A stretch of DNA of 64,000 nt, from positions 930,001 through 994,000 of the forward strand of contig NZ_CP113066.1 of NCBI RefSeq assembly GCF_026625845.1, in the 5' to 3' direction. This DNA comes from Agrococcus sp. SL85. Lineage in GTDB: Bacteria; Actinomycetota; Actinomycetes; Actinomycetales; Microbacteriaceae. The position numbers were made by a program, and so were the translations under genes. Below, piece after piece: positions 46,361 to 55,999 of the stretch (the stretch's first letter is position 1; each line of letters begins with the position of its first letter). Below the pieces are notes generated by a model that was given only the letters and a program-made list of their open reading frames with translations, had not been told where the DNA came from and ran no database searches.

Positions 46361-46764
46361 GCGACTCGCGACTCCTCGGGCTCGGGCTCGTCGCCCGGGA
46401 TGTGCACGTCGGAGACGGTCACGTTGACCTCGGCGACGTCCATGCCGATGAGGTCCGTGATCGCACGGCCCACGGCACGACGGACGCCCTCCGCGACGAC
46501 CTGCAGCTGCTCGGGGTAGGCGACGACGACGGTCACGTCGGCCGCGACCTCCTTCTCGCCGACCTCGACGCGGACGCCCTGGCCGAGGTCCGTCTGGCCG
46601 ATGGCGTCGCGCACGGCGCCGACGACTCGGGCGGCGCCGCCGCCGAGGGCGTGCACGCCGGGCACCTCACGGGCGGCGATGCCGGCGATCTTCGCGACGA
46701 CCGGGTCGACGACCGTGGTCGTGCCCTTGATGGCCTCGGTCTGCTGAGCGGTGTTCACAGCCAT
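46357..46764 (-). CDS. Asp23/Gls24 family envelope stress protein
   Basis: A 135-residue soluble protein with the full Asp23 domain: TTVVDPVVAKIAGIAAREVPGVHAL, KEVAADVTVVVAYPEQLQVVAEGVRRAV and VAEVNVTVSDVHI. In staphylococci Asp23 polymerises under the membrane and is linked to cell-envelope stress. First gene of a six-gene minus-strand operon that ends with csbD, and divergent from an ECF sigma factor, its likely activator. Confidence 0.9.
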   Translation of the reverse strand: MAVNTAQQTEAIKGTTTVVDPVVAKIAGIAAREVPGVHALGGGAARVVGAVRDAIGQTDLGQGVRVEVGEKEVAADVTVVVAYPEQLQVVAEGVRRAVGRAITDLIGMDVAEVNVTVSDVHIPGDEPEPEESRVA

Positions 46765-46948
46765 GTTCGTGTCTCCTTCATGTCTCGGGGGCCGCTATCG
46801 CGACCCTTCGACACTGAGACGGCACGAGCGGGAGGTTCGTCACGGATCCGTCGGACTTTCTTCTCGGAGGCCTCGTACGAGCGATCCTCGGCCCGCTCCC
46901 AGCACCTGCTCAGCGATCGGTTCGTCCCCCTTGGCTACGGTCGGCGCG

Positions 46949-47506
46949 ATGACCATGCGACTCGAGGACGCGCCCGACGCCCTCCTCGCGCAGCGCGCGA
47001 AGGACGGCGACGACCGGGCCTTCGCCGTGCTCGTGCGCCGGCACTCGCCCTTCCTCGTCGCGTTCGCGACCCGCTACCTCGGCGGCTCCGCCGACGCCGA
47101 CGACGTCGTGCAGGAGGCGCTCGTGGCCGCCTGGCGCCGCCTCGACGAGCTGCGCGAGCCCGAGCGCATCCGCTCCTGGCTCGCGACCTCCGTCGCCCGC
47201 CGCGCGACCGACGTGCTGCGCACGCGCGCCCGGCGCGACGTGCAGCGGCTCCCCGAGGTCGAGCAGGCCGACGACCGCTCGCCCGACCCCGAGCGCGCGG
47301 CCGAGGGCAGGCTGGCGACGCGCGCGCTCGGCGACGCGCTCGCGCGACTGCCGCGCGAGCAGCGGGAGGTCTGGCTGCTGCGCGAGATGGCGCAGCTCTC
47401 GTACGACGAGATCGCCGCGCGCGTGGGCGAGCCCACGGCGACGGTGCGGGGCAGGCTCGCCCGCGCGAGGAGCGCGGTGCTGGCCGCCATGGAAGGGTGG
47501 AGGTGA
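46949..47506 (+). CDS. ECF-type RNA polymerase sigma factor
   Basis: A 185-residue sigma-70 group 4 protein. Region 2: FAVLVRRHSPFLVAFATRYLGGSADADDVVQEALVAAWRRLDEL. Region 4: ALARLPREQREVWLLREMAQLSYDEIAARVGEPTATVRGRLARAR. ATG at 46949 is chosen over upstream codons because TACGGT lies seven bases before it and the upstream stretch has no coding character. It is followed after one base by a gene that may be its anti-sigma factor, and it faces the Asp23 operon. Confidence 0.9.
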   Translation: MTMRLEDAPDALLAQRAKDGDDRAFAVLVRRHSPFLVAFATRYLGGSADADDVVQEALVAAWRRLDELREPERIRSWLATSVARRATDVLRTRARRDVQRLPEVEQADDRSPDPERAAEGRLATRALGDALARLPREQREVWLLREMAQLSYDEIAARVGEPTATVRGRLARARSAVLAAMEGWR

Positions 47507-47507
47507 C

Positions 47508-48065
47508 ATGGACGAGACGATCGGCGACTCCGGCCACACGCTCGAGCAGCTCTCCGCCTACTTCGACGCAGGCCGCGTGCCGCGCATCGCGGCGATCGAG
47601 GCCGATGCCGAGGCGCGCGCCGTGCTGGCCTCCATGGAGCGGCTCTCGCGGCTGACGCGCGAGCTGGCCGACGAGGAGTCGACCGCGGCCGAGCCGGCCT
47701 GGGTCGAGCGGGTGCTCGACGTCGTGCGCAGCGAGGTGCGGGCGGGCCGCGACCTGCCGATGCACGCGATCGACGCGCGCACCGAGACGACCGTGACCGA
47801 GGGCGCCCTGCGCGAGCTCGCGCGGCGCGCGGGCGACGACGTGGGCGACGTGCTCGTCGGCAGCGTCCTGCTGCGCTCCCGCGCCGACGCCCTCGACGTC
47901 CGCATCACGATCGGCGTGCGCTTCGGCGCACCCGTGCGGCTGCGGGCAGATGCAGTGCGCGAGGCGGTCCGCTCGGCCGTCGAGCCTCACGCGCCGCGGC
48001 CGCTCGGCCGCATCGACGTCGTCGTCGACGACATCTTCGAGGTGGGGGAGGGCGACCATGCCTGA
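47508..48065 (+). CDS. Putative anti-sigma/Asp23 fusion protein
   Basis: A 185-residue protein. The first about 65 residues (TLEQLSAYFDAGRVPRIAAIEADAEARAVL...) resemble the short helical N-terminus of ECF anti-sigma factors, though no zinc-binding HxxxCxxC is present and there is no membrane helix. The rest (RDLPMHAIDARTETTVTEGALRELARRAGDD...) is an Asp23-like domain. GGAGG precedes the ATG, one base after the sigma stop. Anti-sigma function is inference from position. Confidence 0.65.
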   Translation: MDETIGDSGHTLEQLSAYFDAGRVPRIAAIEADAEARAVLASMERLSRLTRELADEESTAAEPAWVERVLDVVRSEVRAGRDLPMHAIDARTETTVTEGALRELARRAGDDVGDVLVGSVLLRSRADALDVRITIGVRFGAPVRLRADAVREAVRSAVEPHAPRPLGRIDVVVDDIFEVGEGDHA

Positions 48066-48402
48066 CCAGGGGTCCGGCGCCGTCGAGGCGCCCCGGGACG
48101 CGACCCCGCAGCGCGTCGCGGAGCTCGCGGACGCCGCGGTCGCTGCGACGCCGGGCGTCGTGCGGGCCTACCGCGCGGCACCCGCGCTCGGCGGCGGGCT
48201 CGCGCCCTCGCCCGTGCTCGCGCACGTCTCGATGCTGCCGAGCCGCAGCGTCCTCGTGAGTGTGGGCGTCGACGCCGGCGCGAGCGCGCGCGACGTCGCC
48301 GACGCCGTCGCGGCCGCCGTGCGGGCCGCGCTGCCCGCCGACTGGGCCGACTGCCGCGTGCGCGTGCAGGTGCGCCGCATCGAGTCGCCGGAGCCCGCCT
48401 GA
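48058..48402 (+). CDS. Small Asp23-cluster protein of unknown function
   Basis: A 114-residue soluble protein (RVAELADAAVAATPGVVRAYRAAP; SRSVLVSVGVDAGASARDVADAVAAAVRAALP) with the alpha/beta pattern of an Asp23-like half domain. It overlaps the upstream gene by eight bases, making a three-gene unit sigma / regulator-like / this. Not recognised further. Confidence 0.65.
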   Translation: MPDQGSGAVEAPRDATPQRVAELADAAVAATPGVVRAYRAAPALGGGLAPSPVLAHVSMLPSRSVLVSVGVDAGASARDVADAVAAAVRAALPADWADCRVRVQVRRIESPEPA

Positions 48403-48457
48403 GGCGCTCCCGCCCGCGCGGCGCCCTCATAGCGTGGAGTGGGATGATGGGGGCACG

Positions 48458-49556
48458 ATGCCTGCGCTGCGCGACGACCACCCGCTGAACACCCGCACCG
48501 GCGCCGCCCGCCTGGTGCGCGCCTACCGCGGCGACCGCCCCGACGTCACCCCCGTCTGGTTCATGCGCCAGGCGGGCCGCTCGCTGCCTGAGTACCGGGC
48601 GCTGCGCGTGGGGCGCGACATGCTCGACACCTGCCTCGACCCCGAGCTCGCGAGCGAGATCACGCTCCAGCCCGTGCGCCGCCACGGCGTCGACGCCGCC
48701 ATCTTCTTCAGCGACATCATGATCCCGCTGCGCCTCGTGGGCGTCGACGTCACGATCGAGCCCGGCGTCGGTCCCGTGCTGCCCGAGCCCGTGCGCACGC
48801 CCGCCGACGTCGAGCGCGTCACGGCCCTCGATCCCGCCGTGCTCGACGCGACGCTCGCGCCCGTGCGGGAGGGCGTGCGCCGCACGGTCGCGGGCCTCGC
48901 CGAGCTCGGCGACGGCACGACGCCGCTCATCGGCTTCGCGGGCGCCCCCTTCACGCTCGCCGCGTACCTCGTGGCCGGCCGCCCCTCCAAGGACCACCTC
49001 GAGGCGCGCCGCCTCATGCGCGCGCACCCCGAGGCCTGGGATGCGCTCATGCGCTGGGCCGCCGACGTCACGGGCCGCTTCCTGCGCGCGCAGGTCGAGG
49101 AGGGCGCGAGCGCCGCGCAGCCTGTTCGACTCGTGGGCGGGCTCGCTGCCGCTCGAGCAGTACCGCGAGCACGTCGCGCCCGCCAGCCGCCGCGCGCTCG
49201 ACGCCGTGCGCGACCTCGTCGACGCCACGGGCCGCCGCATCCCGCTCGTGCACTTCGGCGTCGGCGCGGGCGAGCTCTACGGGGCGATGGACCTGGGCGT
49301 CGACTGCATCGGCGTCGACTGGCGCGTGCCCCTCGACCAGGCGCTCGAGCGCATGGGCGCCGACGTCACCGTGCAGGGCAACCTCGACCCCGCGGTGCTC
49401 GGCGCCGACTGGGCCACGATCGAGGCCGCGATCGACCACGTGCTCGTGGCCGGCTCCGTCGCCCGCGCCCACGTGTTCAACCTCGGCCACGGCGTGCCGC
49501 CGGAGACCGACCCCGCGGTGCTCACGCGCATCGTCGAGGCGGTGCACGCCCGATGA
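48458..49556 (+). CDS. hemE: Uroporphyrinogen decarboxylase, 1-base frameshift
   Basis: Reconstructed 365 residues, the normal length. It makes coproporphyrinogen III from uroporphyrinogen III in the cytoplasm. Seen: PVWFMRQAGRSLPEYR (substrate Arg), DAAIFFSDIMIPL, GFAGAPFTLAAYLV, and after the break FDSWAGSLPLEQY and FNLGHGVPPETDP. The frame is lost at AGCCT 49119-49123 (CAGCTG read as CAGCCTG), between EGASAAQ and LFDSW; deleting one C restores it. First gene of the haem operon; its stop overlaps the hemY start (ATGA). Confidence 0.92.
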
Positions 49557-51200
49557 GCGCCGCGGCCGGGCAGCCGCGCTGGGACACGATCGTCGCGGGC
49601 GCCGGCATGGGCGGCCTCGTCGTCGCCCACGAGCTCGCGGCGCGCGGCTACCGGGTGCTCGTGCTCGACGCGGCCGAGCACCTCGGCGGCGTCGCCTCGC
49701 GGCTCGAGCTCGACGGCCTCGTGCTCGACGCGGGCGCGGAGTCGTTCGCGACGCGCGGCGGCGCCGTCGCGGAGCTCGCGGCCGAGCTCGGCCTCGGCGA
49801 CGACGTCGTGGCGCCGAACCCCGCGGGGGCCTGGCTGCAGCTCGACGACCGCGCGGTGCCGCTGCCGAAGGCCACGCTGCTCGGCATCCCCTCCTCGCCG
49901 CTCGCTCGCGACGTCATCGACGCGGTCGGCTGGGGCGGGGCGCTGCGCGCCTACGCCGACCGCCTCATGCCCGTGCTGAAGCTCGGCAAGGACGAGGCGC
50001 TCGGCCCGCTCGTGCGGCGCCGCATGGGCACGAAGGTGCTCGACCGCCTCGTCGCGCCGCTCGCGGGCGGCGTCTACTCCGCCGACCCCGAGGCGCTCGA
50101 CGTCGCCGTCGTCGCGCCCGGGCTCAACAACGCGCTCACCCGCACGGGCTCGCTCTCGGGCGCCGTGGCCCTCGTGCTCGAGGATCGCGCCGCCGCGGTG
50201 CGCTCCGGGGAGGCGGCGCCCTCGAACGCCTCCCGCCCCGGCTCGGCCGTGCTCGGCATCCGCGGCGGCGTCCACCGCATCGCCGAGGCCCTCGTCGAGC
50301 GCGCCCGCGCGCACCGCGCCGAGCTGCGCACGGGCGTGCGCGTCGTGGGGGCCGAGCAGGCTGAGGACGGGTGGATCGTGCGGACCGAGTCGGGCGAGGC
50401 GCTCGAGGCCTCGTCGCTCGTCGTCGCGATGCCCGAGCGGCAGGCGCTGCGGATCCTCGGCGGGCTCGAGGGCTTCGAGGCGCTCGCGGCCGACGCCGAC
50501 GGCGCGGGCGTCACCGTCGAGCTCGTCACGCTCGTGCTGCCCGAGGGCGCGGTCACGGGCGACCCGCGCGGCACCGGCGTGCTCGTCGCGGACGACGCCG
50601 CGAGCATCCGCGCCAAGGCGATGACCCACTCGAGCGCGAAGTGGCCGTGGCTGCGCGAGGCGGCCGCGGGCCGCGAGGTCGTGCGGCTCTCGTACGGCTC
50701 CGGCGCCGGCGCGCCCGCCACCGAGGGGCGCACGGATGCCGAGGCGGCCGAGCCTGGCGCTCGCCGACGCCCGCGCGATCTTCGGCCGCGACCTCCCCGC
50801 CCCGCTCGCCTCGGCGCGCGTGCGCTGGGAGCAGGGCCAGCCCTCGAGCGTCGTCGGCGCCCGCGGCCGCCAGCAGGCCCTCCGCGACGCCGCCGCCGCG
50901 CTGCCCAACCTCGTGCTCGTCGGCTCGGCCGTCGCCGGCACCGGCCTCGCCCAGGTCGTGCCCGACGCGCGCGCCGCGGCCAAGCGCATCCGCCGCGAGG
51001 GCTTCGCCGTGCCCGGCACGCCCTGGAGCGACGACGTCGAGGCCGAGGTCGCCGCACACGAGGCGGAGGTCGAGGCCGCAGCGGCCGGCGCCGGCCCCGG
51101 CACCCCCGGACCTGACACCACCGGACCTGACACCACCGCGGCGGAGCACGCCGCACCCGAGCCCGGCGAGGCGCCGGGCACCACGCGAGGAGAGGCATGA
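49553..51200 (+). CDS. hemY: Coproporphyrinogen III oxidase HemY (CgoX), 1-base frameshift
   Basis: Reconstructed 548 residues. FAD enzyme oxidising coproporphyrinogen III to coproporphyrin III in the Gram-positive pathway. N-terminal dinucleotide motif [50 protein letters not shown]-terminal [18 protein letters not shown] for FAD. The C-terminal 60 residues are a low-complexity Ala/Glu/Pro tail with GPDTT repeats, unusual for the family. The frame breaks at AGCCT 50751-50755 (GAGCTG read as GAGCCTG) before [15 protein letters not shown] overlap with hemQ. Confidence 0.92.
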
Positions 51201-51904
51201 GCGACCACGCCCACCACCGCGCCGAGCCCGCAGGGCACGGCGACGCCCACGCCGCGCCGCAGGGCGACGGCTACACCCTGTTCACCGTGCACCGCCGCGC
51301 CGGCGCGCCCTCGGGCGGCGCGCCGCTGGCCGACGCGCTCGCGGCCGTTGAGGCGGCCGGCGTCGTCGTGCGCGGCATCTACGACGTCTCGGGCCTCCGC
51401 GCCGACGCCGACCTCATGGTCTGGACGCACGGCAGCGACCCGCAGGCGCTGCAGGCGGCGGCCCGGCGCATCCGCCGCTCCGCGGAGCTCTCGGGCACCG
51501 AGCTCACGTGGAGCGCGATGGGCGTGCACCGCGACGCCGAGTTCAACAAATCGCACGTGCCCGGGTTCCTCCGCGGCATCGACCCCAAGGGGTGGATGAC
51601 GGTCTACCCCTTCAACCGCTCCTACGACTGGTACCTGCTGCCGCCCGAGGACCGCAGCCGCATGCTCGCCGAGCACGGCCGCGCCGGCGCGGCCTTCCGC
51701 GGCGTGCTCGCGAACACCGTCTCGGCGTTCGCGCTGGGCGACTACGAGTGGCTGCTGCCGCTCGAGGCCGACGACCTCACCGAGCTCGTCGACATGATGC
51801 GGGAGCTCCGCAACACCGAGGCGCGCCTGCACGTGCGCGAGGAGGTGCCCTTCTTCACGGGGCGCCGGATCGAGACCCACGAGATCGAGGAGGTGCTCGC
51901 ATGA
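51197..51904 (+). CDS. hemQ: Coprohaem decarboxylase HemQ (ChdC)
   Basis: A 235-residue chlorite dismutase-like protein that decarboxylates coprohaem III to haem b with H2O2, the last step of the pathway. A His-rich N-terminus ([16 protein letters not shown]) precedes the domain. Visible: [27 protein letters not shown] [27 protein letters not shown] (catalytic Tyr region) and [15 protein letters not shown] overlaps the hemY stop, and its stop overlaps the hemH start. Confidence 0.95.
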   Translation: MSDHAHHRAEPAGHGDAHAAPQGDGYTLFTVHRRAGAPSGGAPLADALAAVEAAGVVVRGIYDVSGLRADADLMVWTHGSDPQALQAAARRIRRSAELSGTELTWSAMGVHRDAEFNKSHVPGFLRGIDPKGWMTVYPFNRSYDWYLLPPEDRSRMLAEHGRAGAAFRGVLANTVSAFALGDYEWLLPLEADDLTELVDMMRELRNTEARLHVREEVPFFTGRRIETHEIEEVLA

Positions 51905-53232
51905 GCGAGCAGACGAGCGGCTGCTGCGGCGGCGGATGCTGCGGCGGTGCCGCCCAGGCGCCCGCCCAGGACGTGGCGCGCCAGCAGCAGGAGATCCAGG
52001 CGCAGGCCCAGCAGGAGCAGCGCCGCGAGACGAAGCCCGCGGGCGCCACGGGCGTCATGCTCGCCGAGGGCGCGCTCGTGCCGAGCGCGAGCCCCGCGGC
52101 GCAGGGCGGCCCCGAGCACGTCGAGGAGCCCGTCGCCTACGACGGCATCCTCCTCTCCGGCTTCGGCGGCCCCGAGGGGCAGGACGACGTCATCCCGTTC
52201 CTCCGCAACGTCACGCGCGGCCGCGGCATCCCGGACGAGCGCCTCGAGGAGGTCTCGACCCACTACCGCCACTTCGGCGGCGTGAGCCCCATCAACCAGC
52301 AGAACCGCGACCTCATCGTCGCGCTCCGCGCGGCGCTCGACGAGGCCGGCGTCGACCTGCCGATCTACTGGGGCAACCGCAACTGGGCGCCCTACCTCGA
52401 CGAGGCGCTGCAGGAGGCGGCCGCCGCGGGCGCACGCACGCTCCTGGCGATCCCCACCTCCGCCTACTCCTCCTACTCGTCGTGCCGCCAGTACCGCGAG
52501 GACTGGGCCGACGCGCTCGAGGCCGCCGGCCTGCAGGAGACGCTGCGGATCGACAAGGTGCGCCAGTTCTTCAACCACCCGGGCTTCCTCGCGCCCTTCG
52601 TCGACGGCGTGCGCGCCTCGATGGCCGAGGCGCGCGACGCGGGCTTCGCCGACGCCGAGGTCGAGGTGCTCTTCGCGACGCACTCGATCCCCACGGCCGA
52701 CGCCGAGCGCTCCGGCGCCCCCGACCTCCACGAGTGGGGCGAGGGCGGCGGCTACGCGGCGCAGCACCTGGCCGCCGCCGAGTGGGTCATGGAGCAGGCG
52801 GCGCCCGAGGTCGCGTGGCAGCTCGTCTACCAGTCGCGCTCCGGGCCCCCCTCGCAGCCCTGGCTCGAGCCCGACATCAACGACGCGATCGAGGCGCTGC
52901 GCACCGACGGCGCCGGCGCCCGCAAGGCCGTCGTCATCGTGCCGCTCGGCTTCGTGAGCGACCACATGGAGGTCATGTGGGACCTCGACGAGGAGGCCAT
53001 CGAGACGGCCACCGAGGCGGGCCTGTGGGTGCGCCGCGCGCCGACGCCGGGCGTCGACCCGCAGTACGTGGGCGCCCTCGTCGACCTCGTGCAGGAGCGC
53101 CTCGAGGGGCGGCCCGCCGCGGAGCGCAAGTCGGTCACGTCGATCCACACCTGGTACGACACCTGCCGGCCCGGCTGCTGCGAGAACCCCCGGCTCGGGT
53201 TCCGCCCGGCGATCGCCGGGCTGCAGCCGTGA
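51901..53232 (+). CDS. hemH: Coproporphyrin ferrochelatase with Cys-rich N-terminal extension
   Basis: A 443-residue protein. The ferrochelatase core starts near residue 80 ([14 protein letters not shown]) and includes [19 protein letters not shown] (metal-binding His), [15 protein letters not shown] (acidic site) and a C-terminal [14 protein letters not shown]ys cluster typical of the [2Fe-2S] of actinobacterial enzymes. It inserts iron into coproporphyrin III. An 80-residue extension begins [13 protein letters not shown] and continues Gln/Glu-rich, not usual for the family. ATGA and GTGA overlaps tie it to hemQ and hemC. Confidence 0.95.
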   Translation: MSEQTSGCCGGGCCGGAAQAPAQDVARQQQEIQAQAQQEQRRETKPAGATGVMLAEGALVPSASPAAQGGPEHVEEPVAYDGILLSGFGGPEGQDDVIPFLRNVTRGRGIPDERLEEVSTHYRHFGGVSPINQQNRDLIVALRAALDEAGVDLPIYWGNRNWAPYLDEALQEAAAAGARTLLAIPTSAYSSYSSCRQYREDWADALEAAGLQETLRIDKVRQFFNHPGFLAPFVDGVRASMAEARDAGFADAEVEVLFATHSIPTADAERSGAPDLHEWGEGGGYAAQHLAAAEWVMEQAAPEVAWQLVYQSRSGPPSQPWLEPDINDAIEALRTDGAGARKAVVIVPLGFVSDHMEVMWDLDEEAIETATEAGLWVRRAPTPGVDPQYVGALVDLVQERLEGRPAAERKSVTSIHTWYDTCRPGCCENPRLGFRPAIAGLQP

Positions 53233-54178
53233 CGCTCAAGGTCGGCACCCGCGGATCGGCCCTCGCGCTCGCGCAGACGCGCGCGCTCGCGGCGCGCTTC
53301 GCGGGCGAGGTCGAGATCGTCGAGGTCACGACGCAGGGCGACGTCGACCGCACCTCGCTGTCGCAGCTGGGCGGCTCGGGCGTGTTCGTCTCGGCCCTCC
53401 GCGACGCGCTGCTCGCGGGCACGGTCGACGTGGCGGTGCACTCGATGAAGGACCTGCCGACCGCGCCGGCCGGGGGCATCGAGATCGCCGCGGTCACGAA
53501 GCGCGAGGACGCCCGCGACGCCCTGTGCGCGCGCGACGGCCTCACGCTCGCCGAGCCTCCCCGAGGGCGCGCGCGTCGGCACGGGCTCGCCGCGGCGGGC
53601 GGCGCAGCTGCGCGCCGCGCGACCCGACCTCGAGGTCGTCGACATCCGCGGCAACGTGCCCACGCGCCTCGCGCGGGCGCAGGGGGATCCGGAGACGGGG
53701 GATGGCGCCGACCTCGACGCCGTCGTGCTCGCGCTCGCGGGCCTGCGCCGCCTCGGGCTCGAGGCGGCCGCCACCGAGGTGCTCGACATCACGCGCTTCC
53801 CGACGGCGCCTGCGCAGGGTGCGCTCGCGGTCGAGGTGCGCGCGGGCGACGCCGCGGCGCGGCAGGCGGTCGCGCGCACCGACCACCTGCCGACGCGCGC
53901 GGCGGTCGACGCGGAGCGGCGCGTGCTCGCGGGCCTCGAGGCCGGCTGCGCCGCGCCGCTCGGCGCGCGCGGCGAGCTCGAGGACGGCATGCTCTTCCTC
54001 ACCGCCTCGGCGTACGCGCTCGACGGCTCGCGCCGCATCACGGCCTCGCACGCGCACACGCTCGACTCGGCCTCCGACCGCGCCGAGGCTCGCGGAGGCC
54101 GCGGAGGACGTCGCGTCCCGCGCGGTCGCCGAGATGCTCGAGGCGGGCGCCGCCGAGCTCGTGGCCGCCGCGCGGTAG
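53229..54178 (+). CDS. hemC: Hydroxymethylbilane synthase, two 1-base frameshifts
   Basis: Reconstructed 315 residues. It polymerises four porphobilinogens. Seen: VGTRGSALALAQTRALA, VAVHSMKDLPT, GTGSPRRAAQLRAARPD, VVDIRGNVPTRL, and LAGLEAGCAAPLGA with the Cys that holds the dipyrromethane cofactor. The frame breaks at AGCCT 53554-53558 (GAGCTC read as GAGCCTC) and at AGGCT 54086-54090 (GAGCTC read as GAGGCTC). Deleting one base at each gives one frame to the stop at 54178. GTG start at 53229 overlaps the hemH stop. Repeat cluster C follows. Confidence 0.92.
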
Positions 54179-54210
54179 CGGCGCCGCCCGCCGGCGACCG
54201 CTGCCCGGAT

Positions 54211-54316
54211 CCGTCGGTCGAGGAGACCGCTGCCCCTCGCCGTCGGTCGAGGAGGCCGCCGCCCCTCGCCGTCGGTCGAGGAGGCCGCCGCCGCAGGCGG
54301 CTGCCGTCACGAGACC
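54211..54316. repeat. Intergenic repeat cluster C between hemC and hemD
   Basis: GTCGGTCGAGGAG occurs three times (54212, 54242, 54271) in near-identical 29-30-base units, then GTCACGAGACC (54306-54316). These are the same words as in clusters A and B. The cluster separates hemC from hemD inside the haem operon. Confidence 0.85.
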
Positions 54317-54426
54317 CCGCCGGCACGCCGGGCCTCGTGCCGCGAGCGGCCCCGCCGCGCGCTCCTCGACAGGCAGGGCACCGCACCACCTGGCAGACTG
54401 TCCGCACGATCCACCCCGGAGGAGCC

Positions 54427-55314
54427 ATGCGCGTCCTGATCCCCAGAGGCGGCAGCTGGGGCGACGACGTCGCCCGGCGCGTCGCCGACGCCGGCCACGA
54501 GCCGCTCGTCCTGCCGCTCGTCGCCATCGAGCCCGCCGACGACCAGGAGCGACTGCGGGCCTCGATCCAGCACCTCGCCGAGGGCCGCTTCGACTGGCTG
54601 GTGGTGACGAGCCAGTCCACGGTGCGCGTGCTGCCGCGCATCCCGGCCTCGGTGCGCGTCGCCGCCGTGGGCTCCGTGACGGCCGCGGCGCTGCGCGAGC
54701 GCGGCGTGCCGGTGGCGTTCATCCCCACGCGGCAGTCGGCCGCGGGCCTCGTCGACGAGTGGCCGATCCGCGAGGGGCGCGTGCTCTGGCCGCATGCGCG
54801 CGATGCGCGGCCCACGATCGCCGAGGGCCTGCGCCACCACGGGATGCAGGTGAGCGAGGTCGTCGCGTACCGCACCGAGCCCGTCTACGCCGACGGCGAG
54901 GCGCTGCGCGCGGCGCTCGCGGCGGATGCGGCCGACGGCCCGGGCGCCGAGCCTGCCGATGGCGAGCCGCTGCAGCCGCAGGCCGAGCTGCAGGCGGCCG
55001 GGCACGACGCCGCGCCGAGGGCGACGGGGACCGCTGCCGACGAGGTCGGCTCCGAGGCCGGCACGGAGCGCGACGCCGCCGTGGCCGACAGCGCCTCGGC
55101 GCCCGTGCCGATCGACGCGGTGCTCGTGACCTCCGGCTCGATCGCCAAGCAGGTGGCGCGACTGACGCTGCCGGAGGCGACGCGGGTGATCGCGATCGGC
55201 GAGCAGACCGCCGAGGACTGCCGCAAGCACGGCCTGCGGGTCGCGGCCGTCGCGGCGCAGCCGAGCGCGGCGGGCCTCGTCGCCGCGCTCGTCGCGGCGC
55301 CCCCCGCCGCCTGA
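54427..55314 (+). CDS. hemD: Uroporphyrinogen-III synthase with low-complexity insert
   Basis: A 295-residue two-domain enzyme cyclising hydroxymethylbilane. RVLIPRGGSWGDDVARRV and FDWLVVTSQSTVRVL (domain 1) and PIDAVLVTSGSIAKQV, VIAIGEQTAEDCRKHGLRV (domain 2) are clear. After VVAYRTEPVYADGEALRAAL a stretch of about 60 residues (about 165-230) rich in Ala, Glu, Asp and Pro intervenes where homologues continue directly. GGAGG precedes the ATG. It is separated from hemC by the repeat cluster, so it may have its own promoter. Confidence 0.88.
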   Translation: MRVLIPRGGSWGDDVARRVADAGHEPLVLPLVAIEPADDQERLRASIQHLAEGRFDWLVVTSQSTVRVLPRIPASVRVAAVGSVTAAALRERGVPVAFIPTRQSAAGLVDEWPIREGRVLWPHARDARPTIAEGLRHHGMQVSEVVAYRTEPVYADGEALRAALAADAADGPGAEPADGEPLQPQAELQAAGHDAAPRATGTAADEVGSEAGTERDAAVADSASAPVPIDAVLVTSGSIAKQVARLTLPEATRVIAIGEQTAEDCRKHGLRVAAVAAQPSAAGLVAALVAAPPAA

Positions 55315-55382
55315 GGCCGCGCGCCGCCCTCGCCCTGGCCCCGCCCCGCCGTGGCCCGCAATGCCGGGCGTAGCCTGGGCGC

Positions 55383-55859
55383 ATGAGCGAGACGAACCCC
55401 GCGCTCGACGCGCTCGCGGCCTCCGGCCTCGCGCACGAGATCACCCGCCACGGCCGCGTCGGCTCGCTCGCCGAGGCCGCCGCCGCCCGCGGGGTCGAGC
55501 CCCGAGACATCGTGAAGACGATGGTCGTGCGCCGCGGCGACGACGACCACCTGCTCGTGCTCGTGCCGGGCGACCGCGCGATCGCGTGGCCGAAGCTGCG
55601 CGCGCTGCTGGGCGTCAACCGGCTCTCGATGCCGGATGCGGATGCCGCGTTCGCGGTCACCGGCTTCCGCCGCGGCACCATCACGCCCTTCGGCACGACC
55701 TCGCCGCTGCCCGTCGTGGCCGACGAGCGCGTGCTCGGCCGCCGCGTGTCGATCGGCGCCGGCGCGCACGGCGTCGCCGCGACCCTCGACGGCGACGCGC
55801 TCGTCGCGCACCTGCGCGCCACGGTCGCCGAGGTCACGGAGCCCGAGCCGCCCCGCTGA
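55383..55859 (+). CDS. YbaK/EbsC family aminoacyl-tRNA deacylase-like protein
   Basis: A 158-residue single-domain protein of the YbaK/ProX group that hydrolyses mischarged tRNA such as Cys- or Ala-tRNA(Pro). Visible: DIVKTMVVRRGDDDHLLVLVPGDRAIAWPKLR (conserved Lys of the active site) and FRRGTITPFGTTSPLPVVAD. TAGCCT six bases before the ATG gives a leaderless promoter, so it is separate from hemD. Specificity cannot be read. Confidence 0.88.
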   Translation: MSETNPALDALAASGLAHEITRHGRVGSLAEAAAARGVEPRDIVKTMVVRRGDDDHLLVLVPGDRAIAWPKLRALLGVNRLSMPDADAAFAVTGFRRGTITPFGTTSPLPVVADERVLGRRVSIGAGAHGVAATLDGDALVAHLRATVAEVTEPEPPR

Positions 55860-55915
55860 CGGCTGGCACCGCTAGGGGCGGCGCGCCGGGCAGCCCGAGG
55901 GGTGCCCGAGCGGAT

Positions 55916-55962
55916 GAGCGGTGCCGGTGCACCAGCACCTCCCGTCCGGCCGAGCACCGCTC
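55916..55962. terminator. Stem-loop between convergent genes
   Basis: GAGCGGTGC (55916-55924) and GCACCGCTC (55954-55962) form a 9-bp stem between the YbaK-like gene and the small minus-strand gene. There is no T-run. Confidence 0.4.
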
Positions 55963-55999
55963 GGCGGCGCGGCCGACCGCAGCCGCGCGCCGCGTCGAC

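Noticed and set aside
48458..54178. hemE, hemY and hemC as true pseudogenes
   Set aside because: All their breaks are the same one-base AGCT change, the rest of each protein is well conserved, and the genes are needed for haem. Real decay would give mixed lesions.
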